A stretch of DNA of 64,000 nt from Chromobacterium sphagni (GTDB taxonomy: Bacteria > Pseudomonadota > Gammaproteobacteria > Burkholderiales > Chromobacteriaceae): assembly GCF_001855555.1 (NCBI RefSeq), contig NZ_MKCT01000017.1, positions 372,001 to 436,000 on the forward strand. The letters run 5' to 3'. The notes beneath the pieces were generated by a model, which saw only the letters and a list, made by a program, of their open reading frames with translations, was not told where the DNA came from and did no database searches. Numbering within the stretch: position 1 is the stretch's first letter; each line of letters opens with the position of its first letter. Position numbers and translations under genes: made by a program. Shown here one piece after another: positions 1 through 8,274 of this stretch.

Positions 1-405
1 TGCCTGAAGCTGCGCCGCGCGTTGATGCCCTTGCGCGAGGTGCTGCTGTCGCTGAACCGCGGCGAGCAGGAGCGCTTCGCCGACGATACCCGCGTCTATC
101 TGCGCGATGCCTACGACCATGTGGTGCATGTGCTCGAATCGCTGGAAATGAGTCGCGAGATGGTGGGCGACATGATGGACCTGTACCTGTCCACCCAGTC
201 GCACCGGCTCAACCTGCAGATGCGGGTACTGACGGTGATCACCATGATCTTCATGCCGTTGACGCTGATCGCCGGCATCTACGGGATGAATTTCGAGAAC
301 ATGCCGGAGCTGAAGTGGCGCTATGGCTACTATCTGGTGCTGCTGGCGATGGCCGCCATTTCCGCCGGCATGGGCTGGTGGTTCTGGAGGCGGAGGTGGA
401 TTTGA
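1..405 (+). CDS. corA: CorA-family Mg2+/Co2+ transporter, C-terminal part
   Basis: The reading frame is open from the first base, so the gene starts before the window; about 134 C-terminal residues are present. It ends in two hydrophobic helices separated by the short loop IYGMNFENMPEL. The GMN motif in that loop is the CorA selectivity filter, and the last helix is followed by a basic tail (FWRRRWI), as is usual for the family. CorA forms an inner-membrane pentamer that takes up Mg2+ and also passes Co2+ and Ni2+. The visible upstream helix corresponds to the end of the cytoplasmic funnel and the long stalk helix. A hairpin terminator follows directly. The family call is secure; the N-terminal domain cannot be checked. 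Confidence 0.93.
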   Translation, partial: CLKLRRALMPLREVLLSLNRGEQERFADDTRVYLRDAYDHVVHVLESLEMSREMVGDMMDLYLSTQSHRLNLQMRVLTVITMIFMPLTLIAGIYGMNFENMPELKWRYGYYLVLLAMAAISAGMGWWFWRRRWI

Positions 406-420
406 GCGCGCAATAATGGA

Positions 421-447
421 AAAAAGCCGGCAAGCGCCGGCTTTTTT
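421..447. terminator. Rho-independent terminator shared by corA and pncA
   Basis: The arms AAGCCGGC and GCCGGCTT enclose a short loop, with A-runs on the left and T-runs on the right. It lies between the convergent ends of corA and pncA and can act in both directions. Confidence 0.85.
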
Positions 448-451
448 GCGC

Positions 452-1084
452 TTACACCTCGTCCGAGCGCAGCCGCTTCACGCCGGCCTGGCGCATTTGC
501 AACCAGGCGTCGGACAGGGAGCCGTCGATGTCTATCGCGCGGCAGGCGTCTTCGATCACGGTGGTGTCGAAGCCGGCGGCGCAGGCGTCGATGGCGCTCC
601 AGGCCACGCAGAAATCGGTGGCCAGCCCCGCCAGCCACAGGCGCTTGACGCCGCGTTCTTGCAGATAGCCGGCCAGGCCGGTGCGGGTGGCGCGGTCGGC
701 TTCGACGAAGGCGGAATAGCTGTCCACCAGCGGGTTGCAACCCTTGCGCACGATCAGGCGGGCGTGCTGGATTTCCAGTTTCGGGTGGAAGTCGGCACCG
801 ACGCTGTCCTGCACGCAGTGCTCCGGCCACAGCGTCTGCCTGCCATAGGGCAGCTCGACGCTCTGGAAGGGCTGGCTGCCGGGATGGCTGCCGGCGAACG
901 ATATGTGGCCCGCCGGGTGCCAGTCCTGGGTCAGCACCACGTTTTCAAACAACAGCGACAGATGGTTGATCAGCGGCACCACTTCGTCGCCGCCGGGCAC
1001 GGCCAGCGCGCCGCCGGGACAGAAGCTGTTCTGCACATCCACCACGATCAATGCACAGTCGGCGCCATAACGTTTCAGGGGCAT
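452..1084 (-). CDS. pncA: Nicotinamidase (PncA), isochorismatase-fold amidase
   Basis: This is a cytoplasmic amidase of about 210 residues that converts nicotinamide to nicotinate for NAD salvage, and pyrazinamide to pyrazinoate in drug-sensitive species. The catalytic Asp (VVDVQNSF near the N-terminus), Lys (IVRKG) and Cys (ATDFCVAWS) are all present in the family order. A cis-peptide region precedes the Cys. I chose ATG 1084 because AAGG sits about 8 bases upstream and the next residues match the usual PncA start. An in-frame ATG at 1114 would add ten residues but has no good ribosome site. The gene converges on corA and is divergent from copA. Confidence 0.9.
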   Translation of the reverse strand: MPLKRYGADCALIVVDVQNSFCPGGALAVPGGDEVVPLINHLSLLFENVVLTQDWHPAGHISFAGSHPGSQPFQSVELPYGRQTLWPEHCVQDSVGADFHPKLEIQHARLIVRKGCNPLVDSYSAFVEADRATRTGLAGYLQERGVKRLWLAGLATDFCVAWSAIDACAAGFDTTVIEDACRAIDIDGSLSDAWLQMRQAGVKRLRSDEV

Positions 1085-1165
1085 GGGGCTACCTTGTTGT
1101 TGCTCGTCAGTCATCTTGTTAACACGGCAGGGGCCAGGGGTAAAGAGCGCCGGGCGCCGCGCCGT

Positions 1166-1196
1166 TTGCGTTTAATACCCTTGGGGGGTATATAAT
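1166..1196 (+). promoter_or_regulatory. copA promoter with CsoR-like palindrome
   Basis: A perfect TATAAT (1191-1196) has a weak TTGCGT -35 element (1166-1171) 19 bases upstream. Between them lies the 17-bp palindrome ATACCCTTGGGGGGTAT (1175-1191), with six-base arms and overlapping the first base of the -10. The arms match the TACCC...GGGTA operator known for the copper repressor CsoR. The long spacer with a central dyad is instead typical of MerR-type activators such as CueR. The predicted transcript begins almost at the AGGAGA ribosome site of copA. No regulator gene lies nearby. Confidence 0.6.
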
Positions 1197-1213
1197 GGCG
1201 ACAGGAGAACACG

Positions 1214-3559
1214 ATGACCCAGTCCCTGCTTACCTTGCCGGTCGCCGGCATGAGTTGCGCCGCCTGCGCCGCCCGCATCGAGAAACAGCTTAACCGTCTG
1301 GACGGCGTCGAGGCGTCGGTCAGCTTCGCCAACGAGAGCGCGCAACTGCATTACGATCCCGAACGCAGCAGTCCGCAGCAACTGGTGGACGCCATTGTCC
1401 GCTGCGGTTTCACCGTGCCGCGCCAGGCGCTCAATCTGGATATAGGCGGCATGAGCTGCGCCGCCTGCTCCGCGCGGCTGGAAAAGGCCTTGAACCGGCT
1501 GCCGGGGGTGGAGGCGATTGTCAATTTCGCCGCGGAGTCGGCGCGCGTAGAGTTTTTGCCTGGCCTGATCGATCAACAGCGCCTGCTGGCCGAGGTGCGC
1601 CGCGCCGGTTTCGAGCCGGTTTTGCAAAGCGCCGATGGCGGCGAAGCCGCCGCCACCGCGCGCTACCGCGGCGAACTGGCTTGGTTTGCGGTCTCCGCCT
1701 TGCTGACCCTGCCTTTTATGATCGAGATGGCGGTGATGTTCGCCGGCGGCCATCACGGCTGGCTGCCCAGGATGTGGCAGCTGGCACTGGCCACGCCGGT
1801 GCAGTTCGTCGTCGGCTGGCGTTTCTACCGCGGCGCCTGGCAGGCGCTGAGGGGAGGCGTCGCCAATATGGACGTGCTGGTGGCGCTGGGCACCAGCATG
1901 GCCTGGCTGCTTTCGGCGGCGGTGACGCTGTGGGATATCCCCGGCCAGCATGTGTATTTCGAGGCCAGCGCGGCGGTGATCACGCTGGTGTTGCTGGGCA
2001 AGCTGCTGGAGGCCAGGGCCAAAGGCAAGACCTCGGCGGCCATCGCCGCGCTGATGAAGTTGGCGCCCAAGACCGCCAGGCTGGAGCGCGATGGCCAATT
2101 GGTGGAAGTGGCGGTGGACAGCCTGCGGCGCGGCGACGTGGTGGTGGTGCGCCATGGCGACAATCTGCCGGTGGATGGCGAGGTGGTGTCGGGCGAAGCC
2201 TGGCTGGACGAGAGCATGCTGACCGGCGAGAGCCGCGCGGTGCTGAAGCAGGCCGGCGACAGGGTTTGTGCCGCCACCCGCAACCAGGACGGCATGCTGA
2301 AGGTGCGCGCAACCGGCGTCGGCAGCGAAACCCAGCTGGCCGGGATCGTGCGCATGGTGGCGGCGGCCCAGGGCAGCAAGGCGCCGATCCAGCGGCTGGC
2401 CGACAGGATTTCCGCCGTCTTTGTGCCGGTGGTGACGGCGCTCAGCCTGCTGACCTTCCTCGCCACCGGCTGGATGGGCGGCGACTGGGCGCAGGCGCTG
2501 ATCCGCGCGGTGGCGGTGCTGGTGATCGCCTGCCCGTGCGCGCTGGGCCTGGCCACGCCGACCGCGGTGATGGTGGGCGTGGGCAACGGCGCGCGGCGCG
2601 GCATCCTGTTCCGTAACGCCGCGGCGCTTGAGCTGGCCGGCAAGGTGGCGGTCCTGCTGGTGGACAAGACCGGCACTCTGACCGAGGGCCGGCCGACCTT
2701 GCGCCATGCGTTGGCGCTGAGTGGCAGCGAGGCGCGGTTGGTGCAGCTGGCGGCCAGCGCCGAGGCCGGTTCCGAGCATCCTCTGGCCCACGCCATGCTG
2801 CAGAGGGCCAAGGAGTTGCAGCTGCCGCTGCTGTCCTGCTCCAGCTTCCGCGCAGATGTCGGCAACGGGGTGGAGGCGGCGCTGGCGGATGTGGGCATGG
2901 TCAGGGTCGGCGTGCCGGAGTGGGTGGGGGTGGAGCTTCCCGCCGCGGCGCAGTCCTGGCGGGCGGAGGGCGCCACGGTGGTGGCGGTGAGCCTGGACGG
3001 CGAGTCGCAAGGCCTGCTGGCGCTGGCTGATTCATTGCGTGACAGCTCCGCCGCCGCGGTGAGGGATTTGCAGGCCTTGGGAGTGAAGGTGGTGATGCTG
3101 ACCGGCGACCAGGAGGCTACTGCCCGCAGCATCGCGGCTCAGGCCGGGATCGTCGAGTGGCGCGCCGGCATGAAACCGCAGGACAAGGCCGGCGTGGTCA
3201 GGGACTGGCAGGGCAAGGGCGGCAAGGTGGCGATGCTGGGCGACGGCGTCAACGACGCGCCGGCGCTGGCGGCGGCGGATGTCAGCCTGGCGATGGGGGC
3301 CGGTTCCGACGTGGCGATCGCCGCAGCCGACATCACGCTGATGCACGGTGATCTGCGGCACGCGGTGGATGCGATCCGCCTGTCGCGCGCCAGCCTGGCC
3401 AAGATCCGCCAGAATCTGCTGTTCGCCTTTGTCTACAATGCGCTGGGCATTCCGCTGGCGGCGCTGGGCATGCTCAATCCGGTGATCGCCGGCGCGGCGA
3501 TGGCCGCCAGCTCGGTATCTGTGGTATCCAATTCGCTGTTGTTGCGCCGCTGGCGCTGA
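1214..3559 (+). CDS. copA: Cu(I)-exporting P1B-type ATPase CopA
   Basis: This 781-residue inner-membrane pump exports Cu(I) from the cytoplasm using ATP. It starts with two heavy-metal-binding domains, each with GMSCAAC (first CxxC at residues 15-18, second near 85). These are followed by membrane helices, the TGES actuator loop, the CPC transport site in the sixth helix (residues 440-442), the DKTGT phosphorylation motif (Asp484), the HP motif (SEHPLA), and GDGVNDAP near residue 677. The length and order match two-domain CopA proteins of Gram-negatives. The start has AGGAGA six bases upstream. The small chaperone copZ follows 32 bases later and probably shares the transcript, under the copper-type operator upstream. 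Confidence 0.97.
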   Translation: MTQSLLTLPVAGMSCAACAARIEKQLNRLDGVEASVSFANESAQLHYDPERSSPQQLVDAIVRCGFTVPRQALNLDIGGMSCAACSARLEKALNRLPGVEAIVNFAAESARVEFLPGLIDQQRLLAEVRRAGFEPVLQSADGGEAAATARYRGELAWFAVSALLTLPFMIEMAVMFAGGHHGWLPRMWQLALATPVQFVVGWRFYRGAWQALRGGVANMDVLVALGTSMAWLLSAAVTLWDIPGQHVYFEASAAVITLVLLGKLLEARAKGKTSAAIAALMKLAPKTARLERDGQLVEVAVDSLRRGDVVVVRHGDNLPVDGEVVSGEAWLDESMLTGESRAVLKQAGDRVCAATRNQDGMLKVRATGVGSETQLAGIVRMVAAAQGSKAPIQRLADRISAVFVPVVTALSLLTFLATGWMGGDWAQALIRAVAVLVIACPCALGLATPTAVMVGVGNGARRGILFRNAAALELAGKVAVLLVDKTGTLTEGRPTLRHALALSGSEARLVQLAASAEAGSEHPLAHAMLQRAKELQLPLLSCSSFRADVGNGVEAALADVGMVRVGVPEWVGVELPAAAQSWRAEGATVVAVSLDGESQGLLALADSLRDSSAAAVRDLQALGVKVVMLTGDQEATARSIAAQAGIVEWRAGMKPQDKAGVVRDWQGKGGKVAMLGDGVNDAPALAAADVSLAMGAGSDVAIAAADITLMHGDLRHAVDAIRLSRASLAKIRQNLLFAFVYNALGIPLAALGMLNPVIAGAAMAASSVSVVSNSLLLRRWR

Positions 3560-3591
3560 GCCGGCGGATTTTTCAAATTCAAGGAGACGAT

Positions 3592-3801
3592 ATGGCTGAA
3601 CTGATTCTGAACATAGACGGCATGACCTGCGGCGGCTGCGTCAAGAGCGTGACCGGCATTCTGGAAACCATGGCCGGCGTCGGCGCGGTGCAGGTCAGCC
3701 TGGAGGACAAGCGGGCGAAAGTGGATTACGACGAGGCCGTGGTGTCGCCGCAGGAGCTGGCGGCAGCGGTAATCGACGCCGGCTTCGACGTCAACTTCTG
3801 A
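3592..3801 (+). CDS. copZ: Copper chaperone CopZ-like HMA protein
   Basis: This 69-residue single heavy-metal-associated domain has the beta-alpha-beta-beta-alpha-beta pattern and a metal-binding MTCGGC loop near residue 11. Such cytoplasmic chaperones carry Cu(I) and pass it to the N-terminal domains of CopA. The loop is GMTCGGCVKSV, with Gly-Gly between the cysteines where CopA has Ala-Ala. A strong AAGGAGA ribosome site precedes the ATG. Its position 32 bases after copA supports a copA-copZ operon. A role in another metal's trafficking cannot be excluded from sequence alone. Confidence 0.9.
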   Translation: MAELILNIDGMTCGGCVKSVTGILETMAGVGAVQVSLEDKRAKVDYDEAVVSPQELAAAVIDAGFDVNF

Positions 3802-3928
3802 ATCCCGTGATTTCGGCCAGTTTTCTTCGGCGGCGGGACGCGTTCTGCTAAATGCCTTGTCCCGCTGCCTGTCGCGTCGACGGCGCCGCTATGGCGGTTT
3901 CGAGCGGGCATGCCGAGGGAGGCCGGAG

Positions 3929-4951
3929 ATGTGCACGCATTTTCAACTGCAGTCGCAGGACAAGCAGATCGTAGTGGGCCGTTCGATGGAGTTCGCCAAG
4001 CCATTGCTGCCGGCGTTCTATGTGCAGCGCCGCGGCGAGTCATTCTCGCAGCCGGTGTGGGCCGGCGCGGAGTTCCAGAAGATGGCCGACGCCGAAGCCT
4101 GGACCGTCAGCTACGGCTATGTCGGGATCAGTTCCGTCAACTTGCCGCTGCCGGGCATCTCCCAGCGCATCGTCACCGACGGCCTGAATGAAGCCGGGCT
4201 GAGCGTCAGCCTGCTCTGGTTGCCGAATACCCGCTACCAGGAGTTTGCCAGCCTGAAGACGACGGTGCTGGCGCCGCTGTTCGCTGACTGGGTGCTGGCC
4301 CATTGCGCCAGCGTGGCGGACGTGTGGGAGCAGTTGCCGACGCGGCAGTTCTGGCTGCCGGACTGGCTGGCCAAGTCCCTGCCGCTGCACGCGGCCATTG
4401 TCGACAAGGACGGCCGCTCCATCGTGGTGGAGTTTCAGGACGGGCAGCAGAAGATCTACAACAATCCGGTGGGCGTCTGCACCAATGCGCCGTGGTTTCC
4501 CTGGCATCTGGACAATCTGGGCAACTACCTGAATCTGACGCCGGACGATCCACAGCCGCAGGAGTTCGGCAGCCTGAAGGTGTCGACGCCCGGCCATGGC
4601 GGCGGGCTGAGCGGACTGCCCGGCAATTCCACCCCGCCGGCCCGCTTCGTGCGCACCGCCTACCTGAAGCAGTTCGCCGACCCGCCGGCCGATGTCCAGC
4701 AAGCCTATACCCTGGCCACCCACTTGCTCAACGCGGTGGATATTCCGCGCGGCACCATTCGCGAAGGCAAGGAGCAAGACCATACCCAGTGGGCGGTGGT
4801 GAAGGGCTTGACGACCGGCGAGATCGGCCTGCGCACCTACGACAGCATGCAGTACACCGGCGTGAGGCTGGCCGACATCGATTTCGCCACGGTGGCCAGC
4901 AAGGTGGTGCCGGTGGAGCCTCTGGCCGACATCACCTTCATCAAGGTATAA
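3929..4951 (+). CDS. Linear-amide C-N hydrolase (choloylglycine hydrolase / penicillin V acylase family)
   Basis: I place the start at ATG 3929, giving 340 residues beginning Met-Cys-Thr. In this Ntn-hydrolase family Met1 is removed and Cys2 becomes both N-terminal base and nucleophile, so a start that exposes MCT is strongly favoured over the upstream in-frame codons. A GGAGG-like site precedes it. Other family hallmarks are an Arg near residue 18 (GRSMEF), a conserved Asn-Pro (NNPVGVCTN) and NYLNL. Members hydrolyse bile-salt amides, penicillin V or N-acyl-homoserine lactones. In an environmental betaproteobacterium an acyl-amide or acyl-homoserine lactone is as likely as a bile salt. No signal peptide is apparent from this start, so a cytoplasmic location is likely. 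The gene is monocistronic and convergent with the DUF190 gene. Confidence 0.85.
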   Translation: MCTHFQLQSQDKQIVVGRSMEFAKPLLPAFYVQRRGESFSQPVWAGAEFQKMADAEAWTVSYGYVGISSVNLPLPGISQRIVTDGLNEAGLSVSLLWLPNTRYQEFASLKTTVLAPLFADWVLAHCASVADVWEQLPTRQFWLPDWLAKSLPLHAAIVDKDGRSIVVEFQDGQQKIYNNPVGVCTNAPWFPWHLDNLGNYLNLTPDDPQPQEFGSLKVSTPGHGGGLSGLPGNSTPPARFVRTAYLKQFADPPADVQQAYTLATHLLNAVDIPRGTIREGKEQDHTQWAVVKGLTTGEIGLRTYDSMQYTGVRLADIDFATVASKVVPVEPLADITFIKV

Positions 4952-4978
4952 GCACGCGGGTGCCGGGCGGCGGCGGTT

Positions 4979-5296
4979 TCAGTCCCCGCCCAGCATGCCG
5001 TACTCCACCGGCGTCTTGACGTAGAACACCTTGACGCCTTCTTCGCGCAGCCGTTCCAGCAAGCGCTCGGCCTCGTGGCCGCTCAGCGCCATCGTCACCT
5101 CCTCGGGCTGATCGGTCAGCTCGAAGAAGCGGGCGGCGTGGATGCGCCGGTCCTGGCCGAAGCCTTCGCTGGCGGAGAACAGCGTGGCGCCGCCGATTCC
5201 CAGGCGATGGGCCTCCTGCATAAGCCACTCCGCCAGCGGCACGCCATGGTGGCGGTGTCCCTGCTGGGTGAAAAACGACAGCTGATAACCTTGCAT
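4979..5296 (-). CDS. DUF190 family protein (PII-like fold)
   Basis: This small protein of about 105 residues begins MQGYQLSFFTQQGHRH, a typical DUF190 N-terminus. It has the conserved LAEWLMQEAHRLGIGGATLF segment and a strand-rich C-terminal half ending KVFYVKTPVEYGMLGGD. DUF190 proteins are ferredoxin-like and resemble PII signalling proteins; a general biochemical role is not established. ATG 5296 is preferred because AGGA lies just upstream; an earlier in-frame codon at 5326 has no such site and would overlap the upstream gene. It lies 26 bases after the metallo-hydrolase gene on the same strand and is probably cotranscribed with it. Confidence 0.8.
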   Translation of the reverse strand: MQGYQLSFFTQQGHRHHGVPLAEWLMQEAHRLGIGGATLFSASEGFGQDRRIHAARFFELTDQPEEVTMALSGHEAERLLERLREEGVKVFYVKTPVEYGMLGGD

Positions 5297-5322
5297 GGCG
5301 ATCCTTCCTGGCGGGCTGCGGT

Positions 5323-6090
5323 TCACAACTCGATCAATGTGCCTTCTTTCAGCGGATAAACTCGCAGGCCGGCCGGCACGCCGCCTTGCAGCTCCTGCAG
5401 CAGCGCGTCGCGGCAGCAGGGGTCGGCATGCGATATCCAGAGATGGACGTTGGCCGGCATATTGGCCAGCAGCGGCGCCAGCGTGGCCGGCGCCATCTGG
5501 CTCTGCTCGCAGGCTTCATGCTGGCGGTCGTTGCTGTAGGTGACTTCGCAGATCACGTCGGTCAGCGATGGCACGCCGCCCACCCAGTGCCAGAAAGCCG
5601 GGCAGGGACCGGAGTCGCCGCTGAAGGCCAGCGCCCGCCATGGACCTTCTATCAGCCAGCCTATCGCCGGCACGCGGTGCTGGGCCGGCAGCGCGGTGGC
5701 CAGGCCGTCGACGAGGGGAATGGTATCGCCGACCTGCACCGGCATCATGCGCAGCCATGGGCATTCCTGCGAGGGCGTGCAGGTGTAGTCCGGCCAGATT
5801 TCGCCGTTGAAAACATGCTGATGCAGAATGTTCAGCGTTTCCTCCTGTCCATACACCTCCAGGCCGCTGCCGCGGTAGCTGGCGTGGACGTGGGCGAGCA
5901 GGGGCAGCAGCGCGCAGTGGTCGATATGGCTGTGGGTGAGCAGCACGCGGCGTATGGCCAGCATGTCTTCGGTGCTCAGGCTGCCGCAGCCGGTGCCGCA
6001 GTCCACCAGCGTGTCCTGGCCCACCTGGAAGCAGGTGGTCTGGCCGGGATATCCCACGCAGGCGGAAGCACCCAGAATTCGGATGTGCAT
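5323..6090 (-). CDS. Metallo-beta-lactamase-fold hydrolase, class II phosphodiesterase-like
   Basis: This 255-residue cytoplasmic protein has the metal-binding motif HSHIDH at residues 53-58. It also has downstream histidines (HASYRG, AQHRVPAIGW, HADP) and Asp in FSGDSGPC, as in the MBL fold. The N-terminus (MHIRILGASA...GQTTCFQV) and the HSHIDHCALLPLL segment resemble cyclic-AMP phosphodiesterases of class II and related enzymes rather than beta-lactamases. The substrate is not determinable here. It is the first gene of a two-gene run with the DUF190 protein; if it cleaves a cyclic nucleotide, the PII-like partner could be a sensor, which is inference only. Confidence 0.8.
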   Translation of the reverse strand: MHIRILGASACVGYPGQTTCFQVGQDTLVDCGTGCGSLSTEDMLAIRRVLLTHSHIDHCALLPLLAHVHASYRGSGLEVYGQEETLNILHQHVFNGEIWPDYTCTPSQECPWLRMMPVQVGDTIPLVDGLATALPAQHRVPAIGWLIEGPWRALAFSGDSGPCPAFWHWVGGVPSLTDVICEVTYSNDRQHEACEQSQMAPATLAPLLANMPANVHLWISHADPCCRDALLQELQGGVPAGLRVYPLKEGTLIEL

Positions 6091-6276
6091 GCAACGCTCC
6101 CATGCTTGTGCTGAGGGTTTATTGCATTGTAGATCAAGGCGTTTGGCGCAATGGCTGGCGTTATAATTGAAATGACTTCGACATATTGTGATGCGGCCGG
6201 GCCAGGGCTATGATCGTGGTTCCGTCTGGAAAGCCGGTTGGCCGGCGGCGGATACAAAGAGATGAGGAAACAAATA

Positions 6277-8142
6277 ATGCAGAAACAAATTCTGACCGCG
6301 TTGGCGGCGTCGTTGCTGTCCGGTTCCGTGCTGGCGGCGGACATTCCGTTGCGCGACTTTTTCCGCAATTCGGAGCAGAGCGGCTTCAGCCTGTCGCCGG
6401 ATGGCCAGAGCGTGGCCTTCCTGTCACCGTGGGAAAGCCGCAAGAACATCGTGGTGCGCCGTTCGGGCAAACCGGATCAGCGCGTCACCGCCATCAAGGA
6501 CCGAGACCTGTCCGGCTATTTCTGGAAGGGCAACGACCGGCTGGTGTACGTGAAGGACAATGCCGGCGATGAGAACTTCCACCTGTACAGCGTGGATCTC
6601 GCCAGCGGCGAAACCCGCGATCTGACGCCCTTCCCAGGCGTGCGCGCCGACATCGTCGATGGTCTGGTTGACCGCGACGACGAGCTGCTGGTGCAGCTGA
6701 ACAAGCGCAACCCGGAAATCTTCGACGTCTACCGCGTCAATCTGAAAACCGGCGAATTGAAGCTGGAGGCGGAGAATCCGGGCAAGGTGGCCAGCTGGGG
6801 CACCGACCACGACGGCAACATCCGCATCGCCACCGAGACCGACGGCGTCAACAACACCGTGCTGTACCGCGACGAGCCGGGCGGCAAGTTCCGCAAGCTG
6901 CTGACCACCAACTTCCGCGAGAATTTCTCGCCGCTGTTCTTCACTTTCGACAACCAGCGTTTCTACGCCGCTAGCAATCTGGGCCGCGACAAGGCCGCCA
7001 TCGTCGAGTACGACCCGAAGACCGGCAAGGAGGTGAAGGAAATCTATGCCCGCCAGGACGTGGATGTGAGCGATCTGGGCTTCTCGCACAAGCGCAAGGT
7101 GATCACCTGCGCAGAGTTTGAAACCGACAAGCCGGGCCGCCAGTGTTTCGACGAAAAGAGCGAGGCGCTGCTCTCCAAGCTGGAGGCCAGGCTGCCGGGC
7201 TACCAGGTGGACATCGTGTCCAGCAACCGTGACGAGAACCGCTTCGTGGTCAGGGCCTGGAACGACCGCACCCGCGGCAACAGCTATCTGTACGACCAGG
7301 GCAGCGACAAGCTGGAGCTGCTGGCCGAGTTGGCGCCGTGGCTGAAGGAAGAGCAGATGGCCAGCATGCGTCCGGTGCAGTACCAGAGCCGCGACGGCCT
7401 GACCATCAACGGCTACCTGACTTTGCCGCGCGGCAAGGAGGATGCCAAGAATCTGCCGGTGATCATCAACCCGCACGGCGGACCATGGGCGCGCGACAGC
7501 TGGGGCTTCAATCCGGAAGTGCAGTTCTTCGCCAGCCGCGGCTGGGCGGTGCTGCAGATGAACTACCGCGGCTCCACCGGCTATGGCCGCAATTTCTGGG
7601 AGGCTTCGTTCAAGGAGTGGGGCGGCAAGATGCAGGACGACGTCAGCGACGGCGTCAATTGGCTGACGAAGGAGGGCATCGCCGATCCTAAGAAGGTCTG
7701 CATCTACGGCGGCAGCTACGGCGGCTACGCCACGCTGGCGGGCATCACCAAGACGCCGGAGCTGTACCGTTGCGCGGTGGACTATGTCGGCGTGTCCAAT
7801 CTGTTCACCTTCATGAAGACCATCCCGCCGTACTGGAAGCCGTTCCTGGATTCCATGTACGAGATGGTGGGCAATCCGGACAAGGACAAGGCGTTGCTGC
7901 GCGAGCGCTCGCCGGTGTTCCATGTCGATCGCATCCAGGCGCCGCTGCTGGTGTTGCAGGGCGCGAAGGACCCGCGCGTCAACATCAACGAGTCCAACCA
8001 GATCGTCGACGCGCTGAAGAAGCGCGGCGTGGCGGTGGAGTACATGGTCAAAGACAACGAGGGCCACGGCTTCCACAACGAGGAAAACCGCTTCGACGCC
8101 TACGGCGCGATGGAAAAGTTCTTCAACAAATATCTGGATTGA
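6277..8142 (+). CDS. Secreted S9-family prolyl oligopeptidase / dipeptidyl aminopeptidase
   Basis: ATG 6277, preceded by a GAGG site, gives 621 residues that begin with a signal peptide (cleavage after SVLA, mature ADIPLRD). An N-terminal beta-propeller of roughly 350 residues is followed by an alpha/beta-hydrolase domain. The nucleophile is Ser480 in GGSYGG, the acid Asp565 in GAKDPRV, and the base His597 in NEGHGF. Family S9C enzymes cleave short peptides, often at the N-terminus, in the periplasm or outside. Two in-frame ATGs upstream (6238, 6262) lack proper sites and would spoil the signal peptide. The gene stands alone and ends at a strong terminator. Confidence 0.92.
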   Translation: MQKQILTALAASLLSGSVLAADIPLRDFFRNSEQSGFSLSPDGQSVAFLSPWESRKNIVVRRSGKPDQRVTAIKDRDLSGYFWKGNDRLVYVKDNAGDENFHLYSVDLASGETRDLTPFPGVRADIVDGLVDRDDELLVQLNKRNPEIFDVYRVNLKTGELKLEAENPGKVASWGTDHDGNIRIATETDGVNNTVLYRDEPGGKFRKLLTTNFRENFSPLFFTFDNQRFYAASNLGRDKAAIVEYDPKTGKEVKEIYARQDVDVSDLGFSHKRKVITCAEFETDKPGRQCFDEKSEALLSKLEARLPGYQVDIVSSNRDENRFVVRAWNDRTRGNSYLYDQGSDKLELLAELAPWLKEEQMASMRPVQYQSRDGLTINGYLTLPRGKEDAKNLPVIINPHGGPWARDSWGFNPEVQFFASRGWAVLQMNYRGSTGYGRNFWEASFKEWGGKMQDDVSDGVNWLTKEGIADPKKVCIYGGSYGGYATLAGITKTPELYRCAVDYVGVSNLFTFMKTIPPYWKPFLDSMYEMVGNPDKDKALLRERSPVFHVDRIQAPLLVLQGAKDPRVNINESNQIVDALKKRGVAVEYMVKDNEGHGFHNEENRFDAYGAMEKFFNKYLD

Positions 8143-8163
8143 GTTCCGGTCCCGCGCAGACCA

Positions 8164-8191
8164 CCCCGCCGGCAGTCACGGCGGGGTTTTT
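8164..8191 (+). terminator. Rho-independent terminator after the S9 peptidase
   Basis: The seven-base stem CCCCGCC/GGCGGGG encloses a nine-base loop and is followed by TTTTT. Confidence 0.9.
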
Positions 8192-8274
8192 CATGCGCCG
8201 AATGCGGCGTCACGGCCAGAACTTGCCGCCGGACGCGGCGACCAACCGCCATTGCCACCAATGCGGAGACGCTC

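Noticed and set aside
1172-3010. Long minus-strand frame of about 610 codons opposite copA
   Set aside because: It is the complement of a strongly biased high-GC gene, with low-complexity Arg/Gln/His-rich translation; copA is unquestionable.
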